Shown here piece by piece: positions 56,180 through 64,000 of a stretch of DNA of 64,000 bases (position 1 is the first letter of the stretch; each line of letters starts with the position of its first letter). The notes beneath the pieces are model-generated. The model saw only the letters and a program-made list of their open reading frames with translations. It ran no database searches and was not told the DNA's origin. The DNA lies in assembly GCF_010731795.1 (NCBI RefSeq), contig NZ_AP022591.1, forward strand, positions 1,240,001 through 1,304,000, read 5' to 3'. The translations under genes and the position numbers were made by a program. The DNA is from Mycolicibacterium celeriflavum. Its GTDB lineage: Bacteria; Actinomycetota; Actinomycetes; Mycobacteriales; Mycobacteriaceae.

Positions 56180-56206
56180 CAATTAGTTTTACTAACGATG
56201 TAATTG
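56180..56206. promoter_or_regulatory. Nested AT-rich palindromes before the carboxylic acid reductase gene
   Basis: TTAGT (56183-56187) and ACTAA (56191-56195) flank TTT, and CAATTA (56180-56185) faces TAATTG (56201-56206) outside it. The AT-rich block lies 50-76 bases upstream of the start, where a TetR-type operator and promoter would be expected. Confidence 0.5.
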
Positions 56207-56255
56207 ATGGACGCAATGGCGCGCCCCATATCCGCGCTCTTCGAAGGATTCCGTG

Positions 56256-59200
56256 ATGACTTCCGATACCCGTGAAACAAGGCTGGCCCGCCGCATCTCC
56301 GACTTGTTCGCCACCGATCCACAGTTCGCCGCCGCACGCCCGAACGACCACATCGCCCACGCGATCGAAGCGTCCGAACTGGCGCTTCCCCAGGTCCTGC
56401 GCACGATTTTGGACGCCTACGCCGACCGGCCCGCACTCGGACAGCGCGCGGTCGAGTTCATCACCGATGCCGATACCGGCCGCAGGTCTGCGCGACTCCT
56501 TCCGCGGTTCGACACGATCACTTATCGAGAACTCTCCGACCGCGTCGACGCCGTCGCCGCTGCGCTGACGCAGAACGGCGTCCAGCCCGGTGAGCGCGTC
56601 GCCATCCTCGGCTTCACCAGCATCGACTACACCACCGTCGACATGGCACTGCTGCATCTGGGCGCGGTCTCGGTGCCCTTGCAGACCAGTGCGCCGGTCG
56701 GACAGCTGCGGCCCGTCGTCGCCGAAACCGAGCCAGTCGCGATCGCCTCGAGCGTCGACCTCCTCGACGACGCGGTCGAGGTGATGCTCACCGGCCACCT
56801 GCCGCAGCGACTGATGGTGTTCGACTATCACGAAGAGCTCGATGACCACCGCGCCGCGCTGGCGGCTGCGCGATCGCGGTTGGCCGAAACCACCGTCGCG
56901 GTCGAGACGTTGGGCGACACGCTCGCTCGCGGCCGGGACCTGCCGACTCCGACGCCGTTCGACTTCGGCGACGACGATCTGGCGCTGCTGATCTACACCT
57001 CCGGCAGCACGGGAACGCCGAAGGGCGCGATGTACCCGGCCAAGATGGTGGCGGGCTCCTGGCGTCGGTCGAGCATGGCCATGTGGGGCACCGGAGAAGC
57101 GCTCCCCTCGATCACGTTGAACTTCATGCCGATGAGCCACATGATGGGCCGCGGCATCCTCTACGCGACGCTGGGCGCCGGCGGCATCGGCTATTTCGTT
57201 GCCAGCAGCGATCTTTCGACGTTGTTGGAGGACCTCGCATTGGTGCGGCCCACGCAATTGAACTTCGTTCCGCGGATCTGGGACATGATTTTCCAGCAGT
57301 TCCAAAGCGAGGTCGACCGCCGAACCACCGACGGCATCGACCGCACCGCCGCCGAGACCGAAGTCCTGGCCGACCTACGGGAGAACCTGCTCGGGGGCCG
57401 GTTCGTTTCCGCGATGACGGGCTCTGCGCCGATCTCGGCCGAGATGACGACGTTCGTCGAATCCCTCCTCGACTTGCACCTGACCGACGGCTACGGATCG
57501 ACCGAAGCCGGCGCGATTTTCGTCGACGGGCAGGTGGCGCGGCCGCCGGTCATCGACTACAAGCTCGCCGACGTCCCCGATCTCGGTTACCACCGCACCG
57601 ACCGGCCGTATCCGCGAGGCGAACTGCTGATCAAGTCCGAGACCATGTTCCCGGGCTACTACAAGCGCCCGGAGACCACTGCGGAGGTGTTCGACGCCGA
57701 CGGGTACTACCGGACCGGTGACGTCGTCGCCGAATTGGGCCGGGATCGCCTGGTCTACCTCGACCGGCGCAACAACGTGCTCAAACTGTCCCAAGGCGAG
57801 TTCGTCACGGTGTCCAAGCTCGAAGCGGCATTCGACACCAGCCCGCTGGTTCGCCAGATCTTCGTCTACGGCAACAGCGCTCGCTCGTACCTGCTCGCGG
57901 TGATCGTGCCGACCGATGACGCCATCGCCCGCCACGACGACGACTCGCTGAAGACCGCGATCACCGAATCGCTGCAGGACGTGGCCAGAACCGCGGGACT
58001 GCAGTCCTATGAGATCCCGCGCGACTTCATCGTGGAGACAACGCCGTTCACGCTCGAGAACGGTCTGCTCACCGGTATTCGCAAGCTCGCGCGCCCGAAA
58101 CTCAAGGAGCGTTACGGCGATCAGCTCGAACAGCTCTACAGCCAACTGGCCGACAGCCAGGCCAGTGAATTGCGCGCACTGCGCCGTCACGGCGCCGACC
58201 GGCCCGTCATCGAAACCATCAGCCGCGCCGCAGGAGCGCTTCTCGGCGCCGCGGCAGCCGACGTGCAGCCCGATGCGCATTTCACCGACCTCGGCGGTGA
58301 TTCGCTGTCGGCGTTGACGTTCGGCAATCTGCTGACCGAGATCTACGACATCGACGTGCCGGTCGGCGTCATCGTCAGCCCTGCGAACGACCTGACGGCG
58401 CTGGCGAATTACGTCGAGGCGGCGCGGCGAGGCTCCGTGCGGCCGACGTTCGCCTCGGTGCACGGGCGCGACGCCGTCGAAGCCCACGCCGGCGATCTTG
58501 TGTTGGAGAAGTTCATCGACGCCGAGACGCTCGCTGCGGCACCGTCGTTACCGGGTCCGGCCTCGGAGATCCGCACCGTGCTGTTGACCGGCGCGACGGG
58601 TTTCCTCGGCCGCTATCTCGCCCTCGAATGGCTCGAGCGGATGGCGATGGTCGACGGCAAGGTGATCTGCCTGGTTCGGGCCAAGGACGACGCGTCGGCG
58701 CGCGCACGATTGGACGACACGTTCGACTCAGGTGATCCCGAATTGCTCCGCCACTACCGAGAACTGGCTGCCGACCACCTCGAGGTCATCGCCGGCGACA
58801 AGGGCGAGGCCGACCTCGGGCTGGATCGGCACACCTGGCAGCGGCTGGCCGATACCGTCGACCTGATCGTCGACCCGGCCGCGTTGGTCAACCACGTACT
58901 GCCCTACAGCCAACTGTTCGGCCCCAACGTCGTCGGCACCGCCGAGCTCATCCGCATGGCGCTCACCACGAAGATCAAGCCGTTCGTCTACGTCTCGACG
59001 ATCGGGGTGGGAGCGGGCATCACGCCGGGCCAGTTCACCGAGGACGACGACATCCGGGTGATCAGCGCGACGCGCAAGGTCGACGACAGTTACGCCAACG
59101 GCTACTCCAACAGCAAGTGGGCGGGCGAGGTACTGCTGCGCGAGGCACACGATCTGAGCGGGTTGCCGGTGTCGGTGTTCCGCTGCGACATGATCCTCGC

Positions 59201-59774
59201 CGACACCACCTATGCGGGACAGCTCAACCTGCCCGACATGTTCACCCGGTTGATTCTCAGCCTGGTTGCGACCGGCATCGCGCCGTTCTCGTTCTACGAG
59301 GTCGACGGCGACGGCGCCCGGCAGCGCGCGCACTACGACGGGCTGCCGGTCGAGTTCATCGCCGAGGCCATCTCGACGCTGGGCGCGCAGGTAGGCCACG
59401 AACCCGGTGCCGCGTTCGAGACGTATCACGTGATGAATCCCTACGACGACGGCCTCGGGCTCGACGAGTTCGTCGACTGGCTCATCGACGCGGGATATCG
59501 GATCGAACGCGTCGGAGACTACGCCACCTGGCTGCGCCGGTTCGACACGGCGGTCCGAGCGTTACCCGAACGGCAACGTCAGGCGTCGCTTCTCCCGCTG
59601 CTGCACAACTATCAGCGTCCAGAGGTTGCGATTCGCGGATCGATCGCGCCGACCGAGCGCTTCCGGACGGCGGTACAGGACGCGAAGATCGGCCCGGACA
59701 AGGACATTCCGCACGTGACCCGGGAGGTCATCGTCAAGTACGTCACGGATCTTCAGCTGCTGGGGCTGGTGTAG
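56256..59774 (+). CDS. car: Carboxylic acid reductase (FadD9-like)
   Basis: 1172 residues. Reduces aromatic and aliphatic acids to aldehydes with ATP and NADPH. Order: adenylation domain with the P-loop-like [15 protein letters not shown] near 250-265 and the GYGSTEAG motif; a carrier domain whose phosphopantetheine serine is S683 in [10 protein letters not shown]; a reductase domain with [14 protein letters not shown] near 778 and Y950-SNS-K954. It needs a phosphopantetheinyl transferase, not in the window. The ATG at 56256 is seven bases after AAGGA; the GTG one codon upstream is the alternative. No partner gene adjoins; convergent with ruvB, 18 bases apart. Confidence 0.95.
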   Translation: MTSDTRETRLARRISDLFATDPQFAAARPNDHIAHAIEASELALPQVLRTILDAYADRPALGQRAVEFITDADTGRRSARLLPRFDTITYRELSDRVDAVAAALTQNGVQPGERVAILGFTSIDYTTVDMALLHLGAVSVPLQTSAPVGQLRPVVAETEPVAIASSVDLLDDAVEVMLTGHLPQRLMVFDYHEELDDHRAALAAARSRLAETTVAVETLGDTLARGRDLPTPTPFDFGDDDLALLIYTSGSTGTPKGAMYPAKMVAGSWRRSSMAMWGTGEALPSITLNFMPMSHMMGRGILYATLGAGGIGYFVASSDLSTLLEDLALVRPTQLNFVPRIWDMIFQQFQSEVDRRTTDGIDRTAAETEVLADLRENLLGGRFVSAMTGSAPISAEMTTFVESLLDLHLTDGYGSTEAGAIFVDGQVARPPVIDYKLADVPDLGYHRTDRPYPRGELLIKSETMFPGYYKRPETTAEVFDADGYYRTGDVVAELGRDRLVYLDRRNNVLKLSQGEFVTVSKLEAAFDTSPLVRQIFVYGNSARSYLLAVIVPTDDAIARHDDDSLKTAITESLQDVARTAGLQSYEIPRDFIVETTPFTLENGLLTGIRKLARPKLKERYGDQLEQLYSQLADSQASELRALRRHGADRPVIETISRAAGALLGAAAADVQPDAHFTDLGGDSLSALTFGNLLTEIYDIDVPVGVIVSPANDLTALANYVEAARRGSVRPTFASVHGRDAVEAHAGDLVLEKFIDAETLAAAPSLPGPASEIRTVLLTGATGFLGRYLALEWLERMAMVDGKVICLVRAKDDASARARLDDTFDSGDPELLRHYRELAADHLEVIAGDKGEADLGLDRHTWQRLADTVDLIVDPAALVNHVLPYSQLFGPNVVGTAELIRMALTTKIKPFVYVSTIGVGAGITPGQFTEDDDIRVISATRKVDDSYANGYSNSKWAGEVLLREAHDLSGLPVSVFRCDMILADTTYAGQLNLPDMFTRLILSLVATGIAPFSFYEVDGDGARQRAHYDGLPVEFIAEAISTLGAQVGHEPGAAFETYHVMNPYDDGLGLDEFVDWLIDAGYRIERVGDYATWLRRFDTAVRALPERQRQASLLPLLHNYQRPEVAIRGSIAPTERFRTAVQDAKIGPDKDIPHVTREVIVKYVTDLQLLGLV

Positions 59775-59792
59775 ACCGCTCGCCGTACTCCC

Positions 59793-60848
59793 TCAGTCGA
59801 ACAGGCCGACCTGCCCGACACCGCTCGGCGGCGTCAGGCCGAGATGCGTCCACGCCTGCGCGGTGGCGACGCGGCCGCGGGGGGTGCGCGCGAGCATCCC
59901 GGCCCGCACCAGGAACGGCTCGCACACCTCCTCGACGGTGGTCGCCTCTTCCCCGACCGCGACCGCCAGGGTCGAGACGCCGACGGGCCCTCCCCCGAAA
60001 CTGCGTATCAGCGCGGACAATACGGCTCGGTCGAGGCGGTCCAGCCCGAGTTCGTCGACGTCGTAGACCGCCAGCGCCGCCTTGGCGATATCGCGGGTGA
60101 TCACACCGTCCGCGCGCACCTCTGCGTAGTCGCGGACACGGCGCAGCAGTCGGTTGGCGATGCGCGGGGTGCCGCGCGAGCGACGCGCGATCTCGGCTCC
60201 CGCGTCAGCCCCCAACTCGATGCCGAGGATCCCCGCCGAGCGCGTCAGCACCCGCTCGAGTTCGGCGGGTTCGTAGAAGTCCATGTGAGCGGTGAAACCG
60301 AACCGGTCCCGCAGCGGACCCGTCAGTGCACCGGACCGGGTGGTCGCCCCGACCAGAGTGAACGGCGCGACCTCGAGCGGAATCGACGTGGCCCCAGGCC
60401 CTTTCCCGACCACGACGTCGACACGGAAGTCCTCCATCGCGAGGTAGAGCATCTCCTCGGCGGGCCTGGCGATGCGGTGGATCTCGTCGATGAACAGCAC
60501 ATCGTGCTCGACGAGGTTCGACAGCATCGCCGCCAGGTCCCCCGCACGCTCCAACGCCGGACCGGAGGTGACCCGCAGCGACGACCCGAGTTCTGCGGCG
60601 ATGATCATCGCCAGCGACGTCTTGCCGAGGCCCGGCGGGCCCGACAACAGAATGTGATCCGGTGTGCCGCCGCGGTTCTTGGCGCCCTCGATGACCAACT
60701 GCAGCTGCTCGCGGACGCGGGGCTGGCCGATGAACTCCCCCAACGACCGCGGCCGCAGGCTGGCGTCGATGTCGCCCTCACCGACGGTCAGTGCCGAGGT
60801 GACCTCACGGTCCTCGGGTTCGGCGTCGTCGTCGGTGAACCGGCTCAT
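59793..60848 (-). CDS. ruvB: Holliday junction branch-migration ATPase RuvB
   Basis: 351 residues, AAA+ motor. Walker A GPPGLGKT at 70-77, Walker B LFIDEIHR at 118-125, sensor and arginine-finger region [18 protein letters not shown], and the C-terminal winged helix ending APFLVRAG-like [20 protein letters not shown]. Drives RuvA-bound junctions. Start ATG overlaps the ruvA stop (four bases). Confidence 0.97.
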   Translation of the reverse strand: MSRFTDDDAEPEDREVTSALTVGEGDIDASLRPRSLGEFIGQPRVREQLQLVIEGAKNRGGTPDHILLSGPPGLGKTSLAMIIAAELGSSLRVTSGPALERAGDLAAMLSNLVEHDVLFIDEIHRIARPAEEMLYLAMEDFRVDVVVGKGPGATSIPLEVAPFTLVGATTRSGALTGPLRDRFGFTAHMDFYEPAELERVLTRSAGILGIELGADAGAEIARRSRGTPRIANRLLRRVRDYAEVRADGVITRDIAKAALAVYDVDELGLDRLDRAVLSALIRSFGGGPVGVSTLAVAVGEEATTVEEVCEPFLVRAGMLARTPRGRVATAQAWTHLGLTPPSGVGQVGLFD

Positions 60849-61432
60849 TTGTTCCCCAGCATGGACAACGCCGCCCGCAATGCAGTCGACTGAGAGGCTT
60901 CGGGATCGTTGGCCAACACCTTGTCGGTGGCCTCTTCGGCCTGCTTGGCCGCAAATCCAAGTCCGACAAGCGCTTCCACCACCGGAGTGCGTACCGAATG
61001 CCCGTTCACCGTCGAGGCGCCCGACGGTGAGCTGATGCCCACCTTGTCCCGCAGGCTCAACGCCATGAATTCGGCCGTCTTCTTGCCCACCTTGGGAATT
61101 CGGGTCAGCGCGGTGATGTCGCCGTCACCGATCGCCTGGCGGAGCGTGGGACCGTCGTACATCGCCAACGCCCCGAGTGCGATGCTCGGCCCGATGCCCG
61201 AGACCCCGAGCAGCGTGAGGAACAGGTCGCGAGCGTCGGCATCGACGAAGCCGTACAGCGTCTGGGAGTCCTCGCGCACGATCATCGCGGTGATCAGACG
61301 GGCCTCGGTGCCGCGCCTCAGCGTGGCCAGTGTCGACGGGGTCGCCATCACCTTGTAGCCCACGCCTGCCGCTTCGATCACGACGTGGTCGAGTGCGATG
61401 TCGAGGACCTCGCCGCGGATGGATGCGATCAT
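60845..61432 (-). CDS. ruvA: Holliday junction DNA-binding protein RuvA
   Basis: 195 residues. OB-fold domain starting [28 protein letters not shown], helix-hairpin-helix motifs [14 protein letters not shown] and [15 protein letters not shown], and a C-terminal RuvB-contacting domain ([19 protein letters not shown]). The ATG at 61432 overlaps the ruvC stop (ATGA); open sequence further upstream belongs to ruvC in another frame. Confidence 0.96.
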   Translation of the reverse strand: MIASIRGEVLDIALDHVVIEAAGVGYKVMATPSTLATLRRGTEARLITAMIVREDSQTLYGFVDADARDLFLTLLGVSGIGPSIALGALAMYDGPTLRQAIGDGDITALTRIPKVGKKTAEFMALSLRDKVGISSPSGASTVNGHSVRTPVVEALVGLGFAAKQAEEATDKVLANDPEASQSTALRAALSMLGNK

Positions 61433-61995
61433 CGTGCCGCCTTCGCTTTCGCCTTGAGCGTCGCCTTGTACTTGCGTTGTTGTTCGGCGGCAAGCGCCTC
61501 GGCCGCCGCCATCCGGGCGATCATCGGAGCCCGCCAGCAATGGCAGATCGCCAGCGCCAACGCGTCGGCGGCGTCTGCCGGTGTCGGTTTGGTCTGCAGC
61601 GCAAGGATTCTGGTCACCATAGCGGTGACCTGAGCCTTGTCGGCGTTGCCGTTGCCGGTGACCGCCGCCTTGACCTCGCTCGGCGTGTGGAAATGCACGT
61701 CGATGTCGCGCCTGGCAGCGGCGAGTGCGATGACGCCGCCCGCCTGCGCGGTGCCCATCACGGTCGAGACGTTCTGCTGGGAGAACACCCGCTCGATCGC
61801 GATCACATCGGGTTTGTGCGTATCCATCCAGTACTCGACGGTGTCGCTGATCACCAGCAACCGCCGGTGCAGCGGGTCGCCTGACGGGGTACGAACCACG
61901 TCGACATCCAGCGCGATGACCTGCCGGCCCTTGCCGCCCTCGATGACGGACAGCCCGCAGCGCGTCAACCCGGGGTCGACTCCCATCACCCGCAC
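61429..61995 (-). CDS. ruvC: Holliday junction endonuclease RuvC
   Basis: 188 residues. Acidic catalytic set: D in [13 protein letters not shown] in [12 protein letters not shown], and the two late Asp residues of [14 protein letters not shown]. The start is set at the GTG at 61995, seven bases after AGAAGGG, giving the same length and N-terminus (VRVMGVDPG) as the M. tuberculosis protein as I recall it. An upstream in-frame GTG (62016) would lie inside the LexA-like box and is rejected. First gene of ruvC-ruvA-ruvB. Confidence 0.95.
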   Translation of the reverse strand: MRVMGVDPGLTRCGLSVIEGGKGRQVIALDVDVVRTPSGDPLHRRLLVISDTVEYWMDTHKPDVIAIERVFSQQNVSTVMGTAQAGGVIALAAARRDIDVHFHTPSEVKAAVTGNGNADKAQVTAMVTRILALQTKPTPADAADALALAICHCWRAPMIARMAAAEALAAEQQRKYKATLKAKAKAAR

Positions 61996-62008
61996 GCCAT
62001 GCCCTTCT

Positions 62009-62024
62009 GTGAACACTTGTTCGA
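62009..62024. promoter_or_regulatory. LexA-like box upstream of ruvC
   Basis: Read on the minus strand, TCGAAC-AAGT-GTTCAC has one perfect LexA half-site and one with two changes (GTTCAC for GTTCGA). It is 14 bases upstream of the chosen ruvC start. SOS control of ruvC is established in M. tuberculosis. Confidence 0.65.
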
Positions 62025-62158
62025 GAGCTTAGCTGCCCGGGAGGTGGACGCCCGGCAGGGACACGCCCTCGCCGATCGTGATGTGACGGCGCGCGGTCCC
62101 ACCGCTACCGTCGCGGAGAGAGACCCTGACCCCGATTCGTGGAGTTGACCTCATCCCC

Positions 62159-63388
62159 ATGCCGGACGAGACCGAACTGCAGACTGCAAGCAACATCGCC
62201 GTCACCGTGGCCTGGGCGGCCGGAGCAATCGCCGCCGTGTACGTGTTCGGGGTGGTGCTGACCTGGCTGATGGCCCGGATCAGTGGCCGCAGCGCGCTGG
62301 TCAAGGACATCGAGGTGCTCACCCGCAAGCCCGTGCGGATGCTCCTGATGGTGCTCGCGGCGACGATCGCGGTGCGGCGGACGTCGGACACCGGCGACTC
62401 GTGGCGCGGGTGGGTGGATCACTGGCTGCTGATCCTGATGATCGCCTCGATCACTTGGCTGCTCATCGGCCTGGTCCGCGTCGCAGAACAGCGCATGATC
62501 GCCCGCTACGGCGGAGGTGCCGAGGAGATCTCGGACGCCGATCGGGTGTGGCGTCGGGTGCGGACACAGGTCACGGTGTTGCGCAGGCTCGCGATCGCGA
62601 TCCTCGTCATCCTCGGCGGCGCCGCGATCCTGATGACCTTCCCGTCGTTCTCCGACATCGGCACCACGGTGTTCGCCTCCGCGGGGGTGTTGTCGGTGGT
62701 CGCCGGCCTGGCTGCACAGACCTCGCTGGGCGCGGTCTTCGCAGGTATGCAGATCGCATTCTCCGGTGCCATCCGCGTCGGCGACATCGTGCAGCTCGAA
62801 AACGGCCAGTGGTGGGGCCGCATCGAGGAGATCACGCTGACCTACGTCGTCGTCCGAATCTGGGACGAACGCCGGCTCGTGCTGCCGTCCACCTACTTCA
62901 CCACCGAGCCGTTCGAGAACTGGACCCGCAGCGCCACCGAGATCATGGGCGCCGTGGAGTTCGACGTGGATTTCAACGTCCCGTTCAACGACATGCGCGC
63001 CGAGTTGGACCGCCTACTCGCCGAAAGTGACCTCTGGGACGGCCGGCGCGGCGTGCTGCAGGTGACCAACGCGGTCGGCGGTGTGGTGCGGGTGCGGATC
63101 GTCGTCAGCGCGCACAACGCCGGCGCGTTGTTCGACCTTCAGTGCGCGGTGCGCGAAGGCCTGGTCGACTGGGTGCAGCGCACCGGCGGCGTGGTGCCCA
63201 TCCAGCGCATCGAACCCGCGGCCCCCGCCCCCGAAGCGCGCACCGACCGCGAAGTCGCCGGCGAGACCAAGCGCGTGGCGGCGGGGATGTTCTCCGGCAG
63301 CCCCGAAGCCGAGGAACGTGCCAAGGCGTTCGATCACACCATCGAGTGCGAGGACGACGAGCTCGTGCGGTCCAACGGCAGCCACTGA
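62159..63388 (+). CDS. MscS-family mechanosensitive channel
   Basis: 409 residues. About five hydrophobic segments; the pore-lining region SDIGTTVFASAGVLSVVAGLAAQTSLGAVFAGMQIAF is the Gly/Ala-rich TM3 of MscS, followed directly by the beta domain motif GAIRVGDIVQLENGQWWGRIEEITLTYVVVRIWDERRLVLPSTYF and an alpha/beta cytoplasmic vestibule. The C-terminus is extended by about 60 charged residues. Divergent from ruvC. Acts as a hypo-osmotic safety valve or small-conductance channel. Confidence 0.9.
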   Translation: MPDETELQTASNIAVTVAWAAGAIAAVYVFGVVLTWLMARISGRSALVKDIEVLTRKPVRMLLMVLAATIAVRRTSDTGDSWRGWVDHWLLILMIASITWLLIGLVRVAEQRMIARYGGGAEEISDADRVWRRVRTQVTVLRRLAIAILVILGGAAILMTFPSFSDIGTTVFASAGVLSVVAGLAAQTSLGAVFAGMQIAFSGAIRVGDIVQLENGQWWGRIEEITLTYVVVRIWDERRLVLPSTYFTTEPFENWTRSATEIMGAVEFDVDFNVPFNDMRAELDRLLAESDLWDGRRGVLQVTNAVGGVVRVRIVVSAHNAGALFDLQCAVREGLVDWVQRTGGVVPIQRIEPAAPAPEARTDREVAGETKRVAAGMFSGSPEAEERAKAFDHTIECEDDELVRSNGSH

Positions 63389-63407
63389 GCGTGGACTGTT
63401 CGACCCG

Positions 63408-64000
63408 TCAGTCCTCGTTGTCGAGTTCGGCCGCGACCTCGTCGGGGATGTCGATGTTGGTGTAGACGTCCTGGACGTCGTCGAGATCCTCGAGCGCGTC
63501 GACCAGCTTCATGATCTTGCGCGCGCCGTCGACGTCCAGCGGCACGGTGACCGACGGCTCGAATCCGGCCTCGGCCGACTCGTAGTCGATGCCGGCGTCC
63601 TGCAGCGCCGTGCGGACTGCCACGAGATCGCTTGGATCGCAGAGGATTTCGAAGGAGTCGTCGAGATCGTTGACGTCTTCCGCCCCGGCTTCGAGCACTG
63701 CCATCAGCACGTCGTCCTCGGTGAGGCCGTTCTTCTCCAGCGTGATGACGCCCTTGCGGGAGAAGAGGTAGGACACCGAACCGGGGTCGGCCATGTTGCC
63801 GCCGTTGCGGGTCATCGCGACGCGGACATCTCCGGCTGCTCGATTGCGGTTGTCGGTGAGGCATTCGATCAGCACCGCGACGCCGTTGGGGCCGTACCCC
63901 TCGTAGGTGATGTTCTGGTATTCGGCGCCGCCGGCTTCCTCGCCGCTGCCGCGCTTGCGGGCCCTTTCGATGTTGTCGTTGGGCACCGACGACTTCTTGG
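63408..64000 (-). CDS. YebC/PmpR-family protein, 5' end cut by window edge
   Basis: Visible part is 197 residues of a family about 250 long; the N-terminal DNA-binding helical domain is mostly outside. The segment [16 protein letters not shown] is the family's internal start of domain II, followed by [34 protein letters not shown] and FSRKG. YebC proteins have been described as transcription regulators and, more recently, as translation factors at polyproline stalls. The homologue (Rv2603c) lies near ruvC in M. tuberculosis. Convergent with the MscS gene, 19 bases apart. Confidence 0.93.
   Translation of the reverse strand, partial: KKSSVPNDNIERARKRGSGEEAGGAEYQNITYEGYGPNGVAVLIECLTDNRNRAAGDVRVAMTRNGGNMADPGSVSYLFSRKGVITLEKNGLTEDDVLMAVLEAGAEDVNDLDDSFEILCDPSDLVAVRTALQDAGIDYESAEAGFEPSVTVPLDVDGARKIMKLVDALEDLDDVQDVYTNIDIPDEVAAELDNED

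Overview
The window is high-GC chromosomal DNA from a mycobacterium, most likely a fast-growing (Mycolicibacterium-type) species. From memory of the M. tuberculosis map, the gene order follows the Rv2538c-Rv2603c segment: aroB-aroK-aroC, prepilin peptidase-aroE-mltG-ruvX-alaS, the Rv2556c/Rv2557 homologues, rarA, aspS, the Rv2573-Rv2575 homologues, the Rv2578c radical SAM gene, hisS, a glyoxalase-II-like gene, ppiB, relA-apt-lipoprotein-secF-secD-yajC, a carboxylic acid reductase (fadD9-like), ruvB-ruvA-ruvC and a YebC-family gene. Accessory blocks absent from that order as I recall it are inserted between these core genes. I see no insertion sequence, phage, CRISPR array, tRNA or rRNA, and no gene-free stretch longer than about 300 bases.

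Layout. 1-2439 is the shikimate operon (aroB is cut by the left edge). 2468-4423 is a four-gene translationally coupled unit (NTF2-like, DUF3237, deazaflavin-type nitroreductase, TetR) with a GCATAC/GTATGC operator over its start. 4476-10275 holds prepilin peptidase, aroE, mltG, ruvX and alaS. 10427-16638 is mostly conserved housekeeping and small regulators. 16660-19954 is a methyltransferase, an HxlR regulator and a thiolase with a triple-site operator. 20011-28386 holds aspS and hydrolases. 28427-36182 is a probable catabolic island: MBL hydrolase, two SDR-type oxidoreductases, a TesB-like thioesterase, TetR, an amidohydrolase and two acyl-CoA dehydrogenases. Two copies of one near-perfect palindrome tie the last five genes to the TetR. 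36179-39547 is a divergent pair: an SOS-boxed radical SAM gene and a HelR-type RNA-polymerase ATPase preceded by a rifamycin-associated-element-like palindrome. 39575-45725 has small exported and membrane proteins, hisS and two tandem cyclophilins. 45852-53945 is the sec/stringent-response operon. 54122-56123 has a lone P450-like fragment, a membrane protein and a DinB/MPI-fold protein. 56256-59774 is the carboxylic acid reductase. 59793-61995 is ruvCAB with an upstream LexA-like box. 62159-64000 is an MscS channel and a truncated YebC gene.

The most interesting signals are regulatory: (i) the 174-bp region between the radical SAM gene and helR, carrying a consensus LexA box on one side and a RAE-like palindrome on the other; (ii) the paired TGGTAATGTCATTACCA operators; (iii) the multi-site operators at 4420 and 18227; (iv) a 61-bp interspersed repeat with inverted ends, present in two 82%-identical copies plus a collapsed hairpin form. 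Family assignments rest on reading the translated sequences; no database search was run.
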